From positions 3,411 to 67,410 of the forward strand of contig JAWKZQ010000015.1 in NCBI GenBank assembly GCA_041395865.1: a stretch of DNA of 64,000 nucleotides, in the 5' to 3' direction. Position numbers and translations under genes: made by a program. Numbering within the stretch: position 1 is the first letter of the stretch; every line of letters begins with the position of its first letter. The notes under the pieces are model-generated. The model had not been told where the DNA came from. It made no database searches and saw only the letters and a program-made list of their open reading frames with translations. The DNA comes from IMCC2047 sp041395865 (GTDB taxonomy: Bacteria > Pseudomonadota > Gammaproteobacteria > Pseudomonadales > IMCC2047). Of this stretch, positions 36,995 to 45,962 are shown piece by piece.

Positions 36995-37123
36995 GGTTAC
37001 TCAACACTGTCGGAGGAACAATACAACTGAAAACAAACAGTTGCACATCATTGCTGTTGTTTATTATAGACCAGCACAGGATATGGCAAGTAAATTCAGT
37101 CCCGGCAGCCCAATTAATTACAC

Positions 37124-38233
37124 TTAGCCAATATTGACCGCATTGATATAGCGACTGCTACGGCGGGTCCGATCATCCACCTGGCCAACCAGCTGTCCAC
37201 AAGCGGCATCGATATCATCCCCGCGTGTGCTGCGTATGGTAGCGGTATAGTTAGCCCGGATCAAAATATCCTGAAAGGCTTTCACGGCATTGCGCGAAGG
37301 TCGGCGGTAATCCGATTGAGGAAAAGGGTTAAAAGGAATCAGGTTAATCTTGCAGGGAATCTGCCGCAACAATTGCGCCAATTCACGGGCATGTTCAGGC
37401 TTATCATTAATTCCGGCAATCAGGGTGTACTCCACCGTCACAACTCGGGTATCACCGAGCGCATCCAGATAACGCTTGCAGGAGGCCAGGAGCTCCGAGA
37501 TCGGGTACTTTTTATTCAGGGGCACCAGCTGGCTACGCAGTGCATCATTCGGCGCGTGCAATGAAACCGCCAGGGATACATCGATCACCTGGCTAAGCTG
37601 GTCCAGCGCGGGCACAACGCCAGAGGTGCTCAAGGTGACACGACGTTTGGAAATGCCGTAACCCCAGTCCTGCATCATAATATGCATGGCATCGACGACA
37701 TTATCAAAATTGAGGAGCGGCTCACCCATGCCCATCATAACAACATTGGTGATCGCCTTGTCATTAGCACCGAGCTTCTCTGTAACGGCCTTACTGGCAA
37801 TCCAAACCTGCCCGATGATTTCAGCGGCAGTCAGGTTACGGTTAAAGCCCTGCTTTCCGGTCGAGCAAAAACTGCAATCCACGGAACACCCAGCCTGCGA
37901 TGAAACACAGAGCGTCGCGCGACTGCCTTCTGGGATAAGCACGGTCTCTACGCTGCTCCCGCCTTCAACCTTAACCAGCCACTTGCGGGTGCCGTCTTTG
38001 GAAATGCCCTCATAGACCACTTCCGGACCACGAATTTCGGCAATATCACTGAGCTTCTGGCGAAGCGCTTTGCCTAAATCCGTCATGTCATTGAAGTCGG
38101 AAACGCCAAAATGATGAATCCATTTCATCACCTGCTTGGCGCGAAAGCTCTTTTCCCCGATTTCGAGGAAAAAAGCTTCCAGCTTCTCGATTGGCATACC
38201 GAGCAGATTAACTTTATTTACAGCCTCTGTCAT
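37124..38233 (-). CDS. rlmN: Dual-specificity 23S rRNA/tRNA m2A methyltransferase RlmN
   Basis: RlmN is a radical-SAM enzyme that methylates A2503 of 23S rRNA and A37 of some tRNAs. The CxxxCxxC cluster motif is in AGCSVDCSFCSTGKQGF. Other marks are MGMGEPLLNFDNVV, VTLSTSGVVPAL and the second active-site cysteine in GDDIDAACGQL. The start at 38233 (MTEAVNKVNLLG) has GGAG about 6 bases away; an in-frame upstream start lacks homology. 369 residues. Confidence 0.96.
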   Translation of the reverse strand: MTEAVNKVNLLGMPIEKLEAFFLEIGEKSFRAKQVMKWIHHFGVSDFNDMTDLGKALRQKLSDIAEIRGPEVVYEGISKDGTRKWLVKVEGGSSVETVLIPEGSRATLCVSSQAGCSVDCSFCSTGKQGFNRNLTAAEIIGQVWIASKAVTEKLGANDKAITNVVMMGMGEPLLNFDNVVDAMHIMMQDWGYGISKRRVTLSTSGVVPALDQLSQVIDVSLAVSLHAPNDALRSQLVPLNKKYPISELLASCKRYLDALGDTRVVTVEYTLIAGINDKPEHARELAQLLRQIPCKINLIPFNPFPQSDYRRPSRNAVKAFQDILIRANYTATIRSTRGDDIDAACGQLVGQVDDRTRRSSRYINAVNIG

Positions 38234-38273
38234 AACCAGCTCCGTATACCTCAACGCTTAAGACCAATGGGTC

Positions 38274-38699
38274 TTAACGTGGGCAAATCTCGTCTTCTGC
38301 GAAGAAGTAAGCCACTTCACGGGCAGCAGACTCAACCGAGTCAGAGCCGTGAACCGCATTGGCGTCGATGGACTCGGCAAAATCGCGACGAATGGTACCT
38401 TCCGCGGCTTCGGCAGGGTTAGTTGCACCCATCAGTTCGCGGTTTTTAGCCACCGCATCTTCACCTTCCAATACCTGGACAACAACCGGACCGGAAGTCA
38501 TGAACGCCATCAGGTCTTTGAAGAAAGGACGCTCTTTATGCTCAGCGTAGAAACCGCCTGCTTTTTCTTCAGACAAGTGCAGCATTTTTGCAGCAACAAT
38601 CTTCAGACCGTTGGTTTCAAAACGGCTGTAAATCTTGCCAATGATGTTTTTGGCTACTGCATCGGGTTTTATAATAGAAAGGGTGCGTTCAACGGCCAT
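38274..38699 (-). CDS. ndk: Nucleoside diphosphate kinase
   Basis: Ndk transfers phosphate among nucleoside di- and triphosphates. The protein opens AVERTLSIIKPDAVAKN and carries the active-site His in SIDANAVHGSDSVESA. 141 residues matches the family. The ATG at 38699 is chosen by homology. It sits between iscX and rlmN in the conserved order. Confidence 0.97.
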   Translation of the reverse strand: MAVERTLSIIKPDAVAKNIIGKIYSRFETNGLKIVAAKMLHLSEEKAGGFYAEHKERPFFKDLMAFMTSGPVVVQVLEGEDAVAKNRELMGATNPAEAAEGTIRRDFAESIDANAVHGSDSVESAAREVAYFFAEDEICPR

Positions 38700-38820
38700 G
38701 GACTTTCGTCTCCAAAAATTAGTGTACTTAGGGTTATAAACTCTAGGGGCGCGTATTATACGCACTTTGAAATGAAAAGAATATGACGTTTCGTCAATGA
38801 GTTAGGGCATAAAACAACAA

Positions 38821-38838
38821 CGGCGCCAATTGGCGCCG
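38821..38838 (-). terminator. Probable terminator of the isc operon
   Basis: CGGCGCC-aattGGCGCCG-type perfect 18-bp palindrome followed on the minus strand by a T-rich TTGTTGTTTT run. It lies 22 bp after iscX. Confidence 0.75.
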
Positions 38839-38860
38839 CTACATGACTCAGCAATAGCTA

Positions 38861-39061
38861 TCAGTCCATTTCCTCAATCCAGGCCATCTGGATCGCCTCC
38901 AGGATCTTTTCACCGCAGTGACTGGGATCATCATCAAAGTCGTCAAGATCAAGCACCCAGTTACGCAGATCGACAAAATTAACATATCGCGGGTCAACAT
39001 CTTCGTGCCGCTCAGAAAGCTCAATTGCAATATCCTGCACATCCAGCCATTTCAGCCCCAT
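38861..39061 (-). CDS. iscX: Fe-S assembly protein IscX
   Basis: The 66-residue acidic protein has the IscX layout: MGLKWLDVQDIAIELSE, DPRYVNFVDLRNWVLDL and DDFDDDPSHCGEKILEAIQ. IscX binds iron and the IscS desulfurase and modulates cluster assembly. It is the last isc gene, 12 bp after fdx. Confidence 0.96.
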   Translation of the reverse strand: MGLKWLDVQDIAIELSERHEDVDPRYVNFVDLRNWVLDLDDFDDDPSHCGEKILEAIQMAWIEEMD

Positions 39062-39073
39062 CAGTCAGCCCTC

Positions 39074-39415
39074 CTAGACCTTAGCTTCAGACACCTGGTT
39101 AATGGTGTACTTGGGAATCTCAATGACCAGGTTTTCATCACCAACCACTATTTGGCAACCCAGTCGCGACTCGGGTTCCAGCCCCCAGGCCTTGTCCAGC
39201 ATATCATCTTCCAACTCGTCAGATTCATCCAGCGAATCGAAACCTTCACGGACAATCACATGACAGGTCGTACAGGCGCAGGACATTTCACAGGCATGCT
39301 CGATTTCAATATCGTTATGCAGGGCGACATCCAGCAAATTGGTACCCGGCTCAACCTCAAGCACAGCCCCTTCCGGACAGATTTCAGGATGCGGCAAAAA
39401 AACAACCTGCGGCAT
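39074..39415 (-). CDS. fdx: [2Fe-2S] ferredoxin of the isc system
   Basis: The 113-residue protein holds the adrenodoxin-type cluster ligands in CEMSCACTTCHV and the distal Cys in RLGCQIVVGDENL. It supplies electrons during Fe-S cluster assembly on IscU. The gene begins 3 bp after the hscA stop. Confidence 0.97.
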   Translation of the reverse strand: MPQVVFLPHPEICPEGAVLEVEPGTNLLDVALHNDIEIEHACEMSCACTTCHVIVREGFDSLDESDELEDDMLDKAWGLEPESRLGCQIVVGDENLVIEIPKYTINQVSEAKV

Positions 39416-39418
39416 AGT

Positions 39419-41305
39419 CTATTCCTCTTTCTCCACGTTAATCGCATCAAGCGACTTACCCGATAACGCCTCTTTAATACTGGCGTCCATACGGCGCATA
39501 GCAAATTCGTTACTGGCCTGGCCAGCTTTTTCTATTTCACGTGCGATTGCATGCTCGTCATCACCGACCGCAACCTCACGCAGACGATCAAGGGCAACCT
39601 CGATCGCCTTTCGCTCATCAACATTCAGAAGTGCGTCACCATTTTCAGCCAGGGCATTTTCAATACTGATCAACAGCCCTTGCGCATCCACCTGTTTTTC
39701 ACGCAGCTGACGCGCCGCCACATCCTCACGGGCATGAGCAATCGAATCCTTCAGCATCTGGGTGACCTGTTCCTCCTCCAGACCATAGGAAGGCTTAACG
39801 GTCACACTGCTTTCAATGCCGGTCGTCATTTCCTTTGCAGACACATTCAACAGTCCGTCAGCATCCACCTGGAAGGTCACGCGAATACGTGCAGCGCCAG
39901 CCACCATTGGCGGAATGCCGCGCAATTCAAAACGCGCCAATGAACGGCAGTCAGCAACCAGTTCGCGTTCACCCTGCACTACATGAATCGCCATGGCTGT
40001 CTGGCCATCCTTATAGGTCGTAAACTCCTGGGCTTTGGCAATGGGTATGGTTGCATTTCGCGGAATAATTTTTTCGGACAGCCCGCCCATCGTCTCAATA
40101 CCCAATGACAACGGGTTAACATCCAACAGCAACATATCATCACTGCTGCGGTTACCAACCAGCACATCCGCCTGCAATGCCGCACCTGTGGCCACAACCA
40201 GGTCTGGGTCGATATCCACCTTCGGTTCACAACCAAACAGCTCGCCCACACGTCGACGGACATAGGGCACGCGAGTGGAGCCGCCCACCATCACAACATT
40301 GGTTAAATCCTTGGCCTTAACCTTGGCATCACGCAGGGCACTCTTGCACACCTTCAACGTGCGCTCAATCAAAGGGCTGACCAACGCTTCAAACTCTGTA
40401 CGGGAAATCTCCCCCTGCCAACAAAAATCGCCCCGCTTTACCTCAGCAGCAACGACATCCTGCCCGGAAAGCTGCTCCTTAATGCTACGGGCTTTTTCCA
40501 TCAATTCACGGCTTAGCTGCGGCGTAACATCGCCCGTATAGCCGGAGTCGGCAAGCATCCTCTCGGCAATAGCCCGATCAAAATCATCGCCACCCAGCGC
40601 CGTATCGCCGCCAGTAGCCAGCACTTCAAAAACGCCAGCCTGCAACCTCAGAATGGAAATATCAAAGGTACCGCCGCCCAGGTCGTAAACGGCAATCAGC
40701 CCTTCACCTTCCTGATCAAGCCCGTAGGCGATAGCCGCTGCTGTCGGTTCATTCAGCAGGCGCAGCACCTTCAAACCAGCCACTTGCGCAGCATCCTTGG
40801 TTGCCTGTCTCTGGGCTTCATCAAAGTAAGCCGGCACGGTAATAACCGCGCCATCGAGGTCGCCGTCAAGAGCCTCCCGGCCGCGGGCGGCCAACACTTT
40901 AAGTATCTCCGCTGAAACTGAAACAGGGCTGACATTACCCGCCGCCGTCTCAATCAACGGCATGCCAGCCCCTTCAGTTTCGGCAAAATGATAGGGCATC
41001 CTGTGGTCGAAGGTGGCAACATCCTCAACACCCCGACCCATCAGTCGCTTGACGGAAATGATCGTATTCAGCGCGTCTTTAACCGCTTTTTCCCGAGCCT
41101 CATAGCCAACTAAAATCTGTCCAGGCGCGTAGTGCACCACCGACGGCAACAAATTACGGCCTTGATGATCTGCGATCACCTCAGCCGTTCCGCTGCGCAC
41201 GGTAGCAACCAGTGAGTGAGTCGTTCCCAGGTCAATGCCGACTGCCAGCTTACGCTGGTGTGGCATAGGGGTCATACCGGGTTCCGATAACTGTAATAAC
41301 GCCAT
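39419..41305 (-). CDS. hscA: Hsp70-type chaperone HscA
   Basis: HscA is the specialised Hsp70 that helps release clusters from IscU. It shows the ATPase signatures AVGIDLGTTHSLVATV, YDLGGGTFDISIL and MVGGSTRVPYVRRRV, plus a substrate-binding domain starting near residue 385. The ATG at 41305 opens MALLQLSEPG as in other HscA proteins; a longer frame upstream is not conserved. 628 residues. Confidence 0.97.
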   Translation of the reverse strand: MALLQLSEPGMTPMPHQRKLAVGIDLGTTHSLVATVRSGTAEVIADHQGRNLLPSVVHYAPGQILVGYEAREKAVKDALNTIISVKRLMGRGVEDVATFDHRMPYHFAETEGAGMPLIETAAGNVSPVSVSAEILKVLAARGREALDGDLDGAVITVPAYFDEAQRQATKDAAQVAGLKVLRLLNEPTAAAIAYGLDQEGEGLIAVYDLGGGTFDISILRLQAGVFEVLATGGDTALGGDDFDRAIAERMLADSGYTGDVTPQLSRELMEKARSIKEQLSGQDVVAAEVKRGDFCWQGEISRTEFEALVSPLIERTLKVCKSALRDAKVKAKDLTNVVMVGGSTRVPYVRRRVGELFGCEPKVDIDPDLVVATGAALQADVLVGNRSSDDMLLLDVNPLSLGIETMGGLSEKIIPRNATIPIAKAQEFTTYKDGQTAMAIHVVQGERELVADCRSLARFELRGIPPMVAGAARIRVTFQVDADGLLNVSAKEMTTGIESSVTVKPSYGLEEEQVTQMLKDSIAHAREDVAARQLREKQVDAQGLLISIENALAENGDALLNVDERKAIEVALDRLREVAVGDDEHAIAREIEKAGQASNEFAMRRMDASIKEALSGKSLDAINVEKEE

Positions 41306-41359
41306 TAAAAACTCTCTATACGTCGGGTATGCTTTTGATGCAAAGTCCAAACAACCAAG

Positions 41360-41890
41360 CTAATCGCTTAGCAATTCGTGCGCCAGGTGCTCAACCTCTG
41401 TTTCCAGCTTCACCAGAAACTGCATTTTTTTAACGGTTTCGACAGCCGCTTCCGTGTCATCTCGCTCAATTTGTGCCTTAAAGTCGGCCTGCAGGGCATC
41501 AAGCTCTGTATCCAGGTGTTCGGTCACTTTCTCCAGTGCCGCTTCCGGATTGTTAGCATGGCTGGCCTGCTCAAGTTCCTCTCGCAGCTCCATCTGTTCC
41601 ATCAGGAAGGCCGGATCCATTAAGCCCGAGCCCTGCTCATCCAGCTCAACGCCACGCAACTGCAACATGTAAATGGCCCGCTTCAGTGGTGACGTCAGCA
41701 CATCGTAGGCATCATTAATGGTGGCAGCATACTGCACCGCCAGCATCTGTTCGTGCTTGCCAGCTTCAGCAAATTTGTCTGGGTGGGTCTTACGTTGCAG
41801 TTCCCGATATGTCGCCCGCAGGGCGTTTTCATCAAGGCAATACTGTTCTTCTAAATCAAACAGCTGAAAATAGTTTTCCGTTAAAGACAC
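41360..41890 (-). CDS. hscB: J-domain co-chaperone HscB
   Basis: The N-terminal J domain includes the HPD motif in RKTHPDKFAEAGKHE, and the C-terminal helical domain (about 90-176) binds IscU. HscB stimulates HscA and delivers IscU to it. 176 residues. It lies between iscA and hscA. Confidence 0.97.
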   Translation of the reverse strand: MSLTENYFQLFDLEEQYCLDENALRATYRELQRKTHPDKFAEAGKHEQMLAVQYAATINDAYDVLTSPLKRAIYMLQLRGVELDEQGSGLMDPAFLMEQMELREELEQASHANNPEAALEKVTEHLDTELDALQADFKAQIERDDTEAAVETVKKMQFLVKLETEVEHLAHELLSD

Positions 41891-42008
41891 TGTGCTTCGC
41901 CTTTATCTTGCGGGTTCAAAATTAAAAATGAGGGAAGCGATGATACCAGAAGGGAATCAGTGGATAAATGCGGCCACACAGAGCGCGCCGCCCGGCAAAA
42001 ACTTCCGC

Positions 42009-42332
42009 CTAGACGTTAAAGCTCTCCCCACAACCGCATTCGCCAGTGACATTGGGGTTGGTAAATTTGAAACCCTCATTTAGCCCTTCGGTGACGAAAT
42101 CCAATTCGGTACCGTCCAGGTAAACCAGGCTTTTTTCGTCGACCACGATTTTCAGCCCGTGGTCTTCAAAAATTTGATCACCCTCTTCGACCTGATCAAC
42201 AAACTCAAGCACATAGGCAAGGCCAGAGCAGCCGCTGGTGCGCACTCCAACCCTAACGCCAACGCCTTTTCCACGTTGAGTCAGGTGTTTACTGACGTGC
42301 TCAGCCGCCGCATCTGTCATTGTGATCGCCAT
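42009..42332 (-). CDS. iscA: A-type Fe-S carrier IscA
   Basis: The three conserved cysteines are in TSGCSGLAYVLEF and ECGCGESF at the C-terminus. A-type carriers pass clusters or iron from IscU to targets. 107 residues, in the standard isc position after iscU. Confidence 0.97.
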   Translation of the reverse strand: MAITMTDAAAEHVSKHLTQRGKGVGVRVGVRTSGCSGLAYVLEFVDQVEEGDQIFEDHGLKIVVDEKSLVYLDGTELDFVTEGLNEGFKFTNPNVTGECGCGESFNV

Positions 42333-42370
42333 AGGGTCTCCCGATGTCCTTACGCTTTAAGCCGTACTGA

Positions 42371-42757
42371 TTAGCTTTCGCCGCGCTTGCTTTTCAGATC
42401 GTTGATAGCCGCTTTGATTGCGTCCTCAGCCAATACGGAGCAGTGCACCTTTACCGGTGGCAACGCAAGCTCTTCAGCAATATCGGTATTTTTAATCTGA
42501 GTCGCCTCTTCCAGGGTTTTACCTTTCACCCATTCGGTCAGCAACGAACTGGATGCAATTGCAGAACCACAGCCATAGGTTTTGAACTTTGCATCTTCAA
42601 TCACATCGTTCTCATTAACCTGAATCTGCAGGCGCATAACATCACCACAGGCAGGAGCACCCACCATTCCGGTGCCTACATCCTTAGAGTCCTTGTCCAG
42701 AGCCCCAACATTACGCGGGTTCTCATAATGATCCAGTACTTTATCGCTATATGCCAT
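42371..42757 (-). CDS. iscU: Fe-S cluster scaffold IscU
   Basis: IscU is the scaffold on which clusters are built. The cluster cysteines appear in GAPACGDVMRLQI, YGCGSAIASSSL and VHCSVLAEDAI, and the HscA-binding LPPVK motif is present. The ATG at 42757 (MAYSDKVLDHYENPRNVG) has GGAGGG about 8 bases away. 128 residues. Confidence 0.97.
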   Translation of the reverse strand: MAYSDKVLDHYENPRNVGALDKDSKDVGTGMVGAPACGDVMRLQIQVNENDVIEDAKFKTYGCGSAIASSSLLTEWVKGKTLEEATQIKNTDIAEELALPPVKVHCSVLAEDAIKAAINDLKSKRGES

Positions 42758-42801
42758 TGTCTTACCCTCCAACCTCTCAACTATTTCTGCGCGGGACTAG
42801 C

Positions 42802-44016
42802 CTAGTGGGCAGCCCACTGTACCTGCTCCAGATCAATGCCTTCTTTGTACATTTCCCAGAGAGGTGAAAGTTCACGCAATTTTTCTACAGCTTCACGCAC
42901 GTGACTAACCACGTATTTAATTTCTTCTTCGGTCGTGAAGCGACCGATGCCAAAACGGATAGAACTGTGAGCCATTTCATCGTTAAGCCCCAGCGCACGC
43001 AGCACGTAGGATGGCTCCAGGCTTGCGGAAGTACAGGCCGAACCTGACGACACCGCAATATCCTTGAAGGCCATAATCAGAGATTCGCCTTCTACAAAAT
43101 TGAAACTGATATTCAGGTTACCCGCCACGCGTTGCGTCGCAGAACCGTTCAAGTGCACCTCTTCCATATCCTGCAGGCCTCCCAGCAGCATATCGCGCAG
43201 CTTGATAATCCGTGCATTTTCTTCTGCAAACTCTTCCTTAGCAATACGGAAGGCTTCACCCATGCCAACAATCTGGTGAACAGCCAACGTACCCGAGCGC
43301 ATGCCGCGTTCGTGACCGCCGCCATGCATTTGCGCCTCAAGACGCACACGGGGCTTGCGGCGCACATACAGAGCGCCAATACCTTTAGGGCCGTAGACCT
43401 TATGCGCACTCAGGGACATCAGGTCCACCTTCATACGATCCAGGTCCACCTCGACCTTACCGGCACTTTGCGCGGCATCCACGTGAAGCAGAACACCTTT
43501 ACTACGCGTCACTTCGCCAATCGCCTCAATGTCGTTGATCACACCAATTTCATTGTTCACATGCATCAGCGACACCAGGATGGTGTCTTCGCGGATAGCG
43601 TCCGCCACAGCCTGAGGCTGGATAATACCTTCTTCATCAGGCTCCAGATAAGTCACTTCGTAACCTTCACGCTCCAACTGGCGGCAGGTATCCAGCACCG
43701 CTTTGTGCTCAATTTTAGAAGTGATGATGTGCTTGCCTTTTTTATTGTAAAAGTGCGCAACACCTTTAATCGCCAAGTTATCGGACTCGGTCGCACCGGA
43801 TGTCCAGACAATCTCACGGGGATCACAATTCAGCAGGTCAGCCACCTGCCTGCGCGCTGTTTCTACCGCCTCTTCTGCTTTCCAGCCAAACACGTGGGAA
43901 CGCGAGCCAGGATTACCGAAATTCCCTTCCAGCGTCAGACACTCGCTCATCTTTTCCGCAACGCGCGGGTCAACAGGCGTGGTAGCTGAATAATCAAGAT
44001 AAATAGGCAAATGCAT
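42802..44016 (-). CDS. iscS: Cysteine desulfurase IscS
   Basis: IscS removes sulfur from cysteine for Fe-S cluster and tRNA thiolation pathways. It opens MHLPIYLDYSATTPVDPRVA and has the PLP lysine in LSAHKVYGPKG and the catalytic Cys in SSGSACTSASLEPS. The ATG at 44016 gives the normal 404 residues; a TTG at 44025 is possible but lacks homology. Confidence 0.97.
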   Translation of the reverse strand: MHLPIYLDYSATTPVDPRVAEKMSECLTLEGNFGNPGSRSHVFGWKAEEAVETARRQVADLLNCDPREIVWTSGATESDNLAIKGVAHFYNKKGKHIITSKIEHKAVLDTCRQLEREGYEVTYLEPDEEGIIQPQAVADAIREDTILVSLMHVNNEIGVINDIEAIGEVTRSKGVLLHVDAAQSAGKVEVDLDRMKVDLMSLSAHKVYGPKGIGALYVRRKPRVRLEAQMHGGGHERGMRSGTLAVHQIVGMGEAFRIAKEEFAEENARIIKLRDMLLGGLQDMEEVHLNGSATQRVAGNLNISFNFVEGESLIMAFKDIAVSSGSACTSASLEPSYVLRALGLNDEMAHSSIRFGIGRFTTEEEIKYVVSHVREAVEKLRELSPLWEMYKEGIDLEQVQWAAH

Positions 44017-44046
44017 TGAATTCAAACTCCGATAAACAGTCTCGTT

Positions 44047-44529
44047 TTACAAGCTGGCTTCCATTTTAATCAAGCCTTCTTGGGTTTTCTTGGCATGTTC
44101 TTCCTGCCGCGAAGCAACGGCACGAACCTCGCGCCTTTCAACCAAATCCTTCAGGCTGATATTACTTAAAAATGTGTGTATCTGCCGACTCAGGTCGTCC
44201 CACAAATGGTGGGTCAGGCAAACCTCGCCATGCTGGCAGTTGTTGTCGCCATTACAAAGCGTCGCATCGACCGACTCGTTCACTGCATCAACAATTTCTG
44301 CAACACAGATATTGTCCAGCTCGCGAGCCAACTGGTAACCGCCGCCAGGCCCCCTGACACTGCTGACCAGCTGGCTACGACGCAACTTCGAAAACAGCTG
44401 TTCCAGATAGGACAGAGAGATATCCTGGCGCAGGGAAATATCAGACAAACTGACCGGTCCATTTTCACTGTAAAGCGCGACATCAAGCATCGCTGTTACC
44501 GCATAACGGCCTTTAGTCGTCAAACGCAT
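44047..44529 (-). CDS. iscR: Rrf2-family Fe-S regulator IscR
   Basis: IscR senses cluster supply and represses isc when holding [2Fe-2S]. The winged helix includes LRQDISLSYLEQLFSKLRRS and VRGPGGGYQLARE. The cluster ligands are Cys residues in LCNGDNNCQHGEVCLTHHLW with the adjacent His. 160 residues. It is the first gene of the operon and has an IscR-type site over its promoter. Confidence 0.97.
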   Translation of the reverse strand: MRLTTKGRYAVTAMLDVALYSENGPVSLSDISLRQDISLSYLEQLFSKLRRSQLVSSVRGPGGGYQLARELDNICVAEIVDAVNESVDATLCNGDNNCQHGEVCLTHHLWDDLSRQIHTFLSNISLKDLVERREVRAVASRQEEHAKKTQEGLIKMEASL

Positions 44530-44563
44530 AACGCTCTCTCATCATTACTACTTAGACTCGGGC

Positions 44564-44596
44564 ATTATGCTAAAACCCAGTAAATTAGTCAAGTAT
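44564..44596 (-). promoter_or_regulatory. iscR promoter with overlapping type 1 IscR site
   Basis: On the minus strand TTGACT (44587-44592) and CATAAT (44564-44569) are 17 bases apart, a strong sigma-70 promoter. The overlapping ATACTTGACTAATTTACTG segment (from 44596 downward) agrees with most positions of the type 1 IscR consensus ATASYYGACTRWWWYAGTC. Confidence 0.8.
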
Positions 44597-44599
44597 ACT

Positions 44600-45027
44600 C
44601 AAGAAGCATCTCAGAAAACGCTTGTTGCTTTTCACGGTTCCGTGAAGCATCGCACATGAGTGCTCGGCCCAACGCCGTCGGCAGGCGAGATGATAAAGGG
44701 AATGGATAAAACAAGAAAGCTCTCGTCCTTCCGTATAGCAACAAATAACGGTCATCCAGGCATTTAGCCCGGCATCCAGGTCTTCGACTCTTATTTGCTG
44801 CCTTGAATACAGTTCTCGGATGAGAGTGTCTTGCCAGAAGGAACGCTCATCAAGGCAAGGAGGGCAGCGACATAACGCTAGCCGTAACGACGGGATGGTA
44901 AGTCGATTGGGGTCAGCCAGAACTCAACGCAATTCCAACCTGGCCATCGCTTGATAAAAAGCGGACAACAGCCGAACCAAGCCTGGTTTATTACACTTGA
45001 TTTCTGGCCAAGGAAAAACGTCTAAAA
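44600..45027. other. Intergenic stretch without recognisable gene
   Basis: About 430 bp lie between the isc promoter and the terminator of the 33-residue protein gene. I find no protein-like frame or convincing RNA structure. In many relatives cysE would follow here, so this marks the left edge of the inserted block. Confidence 0.6.
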
Positions 45028-45030
45028 AAA

Positions 45031-45053
45031 ACCGGTGCCAATAAGACACCGGT
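45031..45053 (-). terminator. Terminator of the 33-residue protein gene
   Basis: ACCGGTG (45031-45037) pairs with 45047-45053 around a nine-base loop; on the minus strand it is followed by eight T residues. It lies 14 bp past the stop. Confidence 0.88.
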
Positions 45054-45067
45054 CCTCAGTTAAAGGG

Positions 45068-45169
45068 TTAAACCTGATTAGCAGCAGCCTTTTGTCTTTT
45101 TTGTTTTTTCTCAAGGCGTTTTTCTTTCAGTGTTTTCTTTGCACCTTTTTTCTCTTTTTCTTTTGTCAC
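45068..45169 (-). CDS. Very small lysine-rich protein (33 residues)
   Basis: A GTG start with GAAGGGTG about 8 bases upstream opens a 33-residue frame beginning MTKEKEKKGAKKTLKEKRLE. About half of the residues are Lys or Arg; it should be basic, helical and nucleic-acid or ribosome associated, but this is inference. A clean terminator follows within 15 bp, which argues for a real transcription unit. I do not recognise a named family. Confidence 0.6.
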   Translation of the reverse strand: MTKEKEKKGAKKTLKEKRLEKKQKRQKAAANQV

Positions 45170-45295
45170 ATTGATCACCCTTCAGGATTGCATGGACAAG
45201 CGCCGCAGTGACTTATCCCGTTTAGATTCAAAGTTATCTTTGCGGCCTGTTAAGTCATGCATGTCGATACCCTCCTTTTACTTGATGGTTAAAGT

Positions 45296-45709
45296 CTAAG
45301 CATGAGCAATATCAACAACTTGAAGATCAACCCGGCATCCCAGAAACCGGAATTTAACCCGATCACCAACACCTCGGCCAAGCAGACGAATTCCTAACGG
45401 TGATAAACAGGACAACTCCCCTTCCTTGGCGACATCGCCTGTAGCAGAAACCAACGTAAAGCTCGCGGTTTCATCGGTGGTACGATCCAACAGCGTCACC
45501 CGGCTGTTTAATGCAACGACTTTTTCCTGCCGCACACTGCCGCTTTGTTGACGCTCAACAGCCGAGATCGCGTCGGCCAGATACACAGGCGAACTGCTGA
45601 GATCTAATGGTGAATAAATCAAAAATCTGTTTACGCAACGGTTGGACACCAATTGCGCTCTACTTAATAATCCCCTGTTCAAGGCAACCCTCCAGCCGAA
45701 CCATTTCAA
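45296..45709 (-). CDS. GreA/GreB C-terminal-domain protein (Rnk-like)
   Basis: The C-terminal 75 residues match the GreA/GreB C-terminal FKBP-like domain: LNSRVTLLDRTTDETASFTL, VSATGDVAKEGELSCLSPLG and IRLLGRGVGDRVKF. The N-terminal 60 residues do not form the long Gre coiled coil, so it cannot act as a normal cleavage factor; Rnk and similar proteins bind RNA polymerase and compete with Gre factors. The precise role is unknown. The N-terminal start at 45709 is uncertain. It shares direction with the 33-residue gene 126 bp downstream. Confidence 0.72.
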   Translation of the reverse strand: MKWFGWRVALNRGLLSRAQLVSNRCVNRFLIYSPLDLSSSPVYLADAISAVERQQSGSVRQEKVVALNSRVTLLDRTTDETASFTLVSATGDVAKEGELSCLSPLGIRLLGRGVGDRVKFRFLGCRVDLQVVDIAHA

Positions 45710-45892
45710 TTCAATAGAAATAACAAACCGGAAACTGCAAGCGGGCGCACAAGCGCCCCTAACGGGGGAAGATGGGGGAAACTCTCCAAGAAAAGAACCG
45801 GGCTAACTTATCCACTGCAACTCCTTTGCCAACAATAAGCCTGGCCGGCTAGACAAGAAACTACAGGCTACCTGCTTTAAATATAAAGTCAA

Positions 45893-45922
45893 AGCCTAAG
45901 CGTGAAATAACCCGCTTAGGCT
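45893..45922. terminator. Perfect 10-bp hairpin, possible minus-strand terminator
   Basis: AGCCTAAGCG (45893-45902) pairs perfectly with 45913-45922 around a ten-base loop. On the minus strand it is followed by TTTGACTTTATATTT, so it could end the transcript of the iron operon. Confidence 0.55.
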
Positions 45923-45962
45923 ATGCAATAAATCCTAATTGCCGTTTCACAGGAAAGATTCC

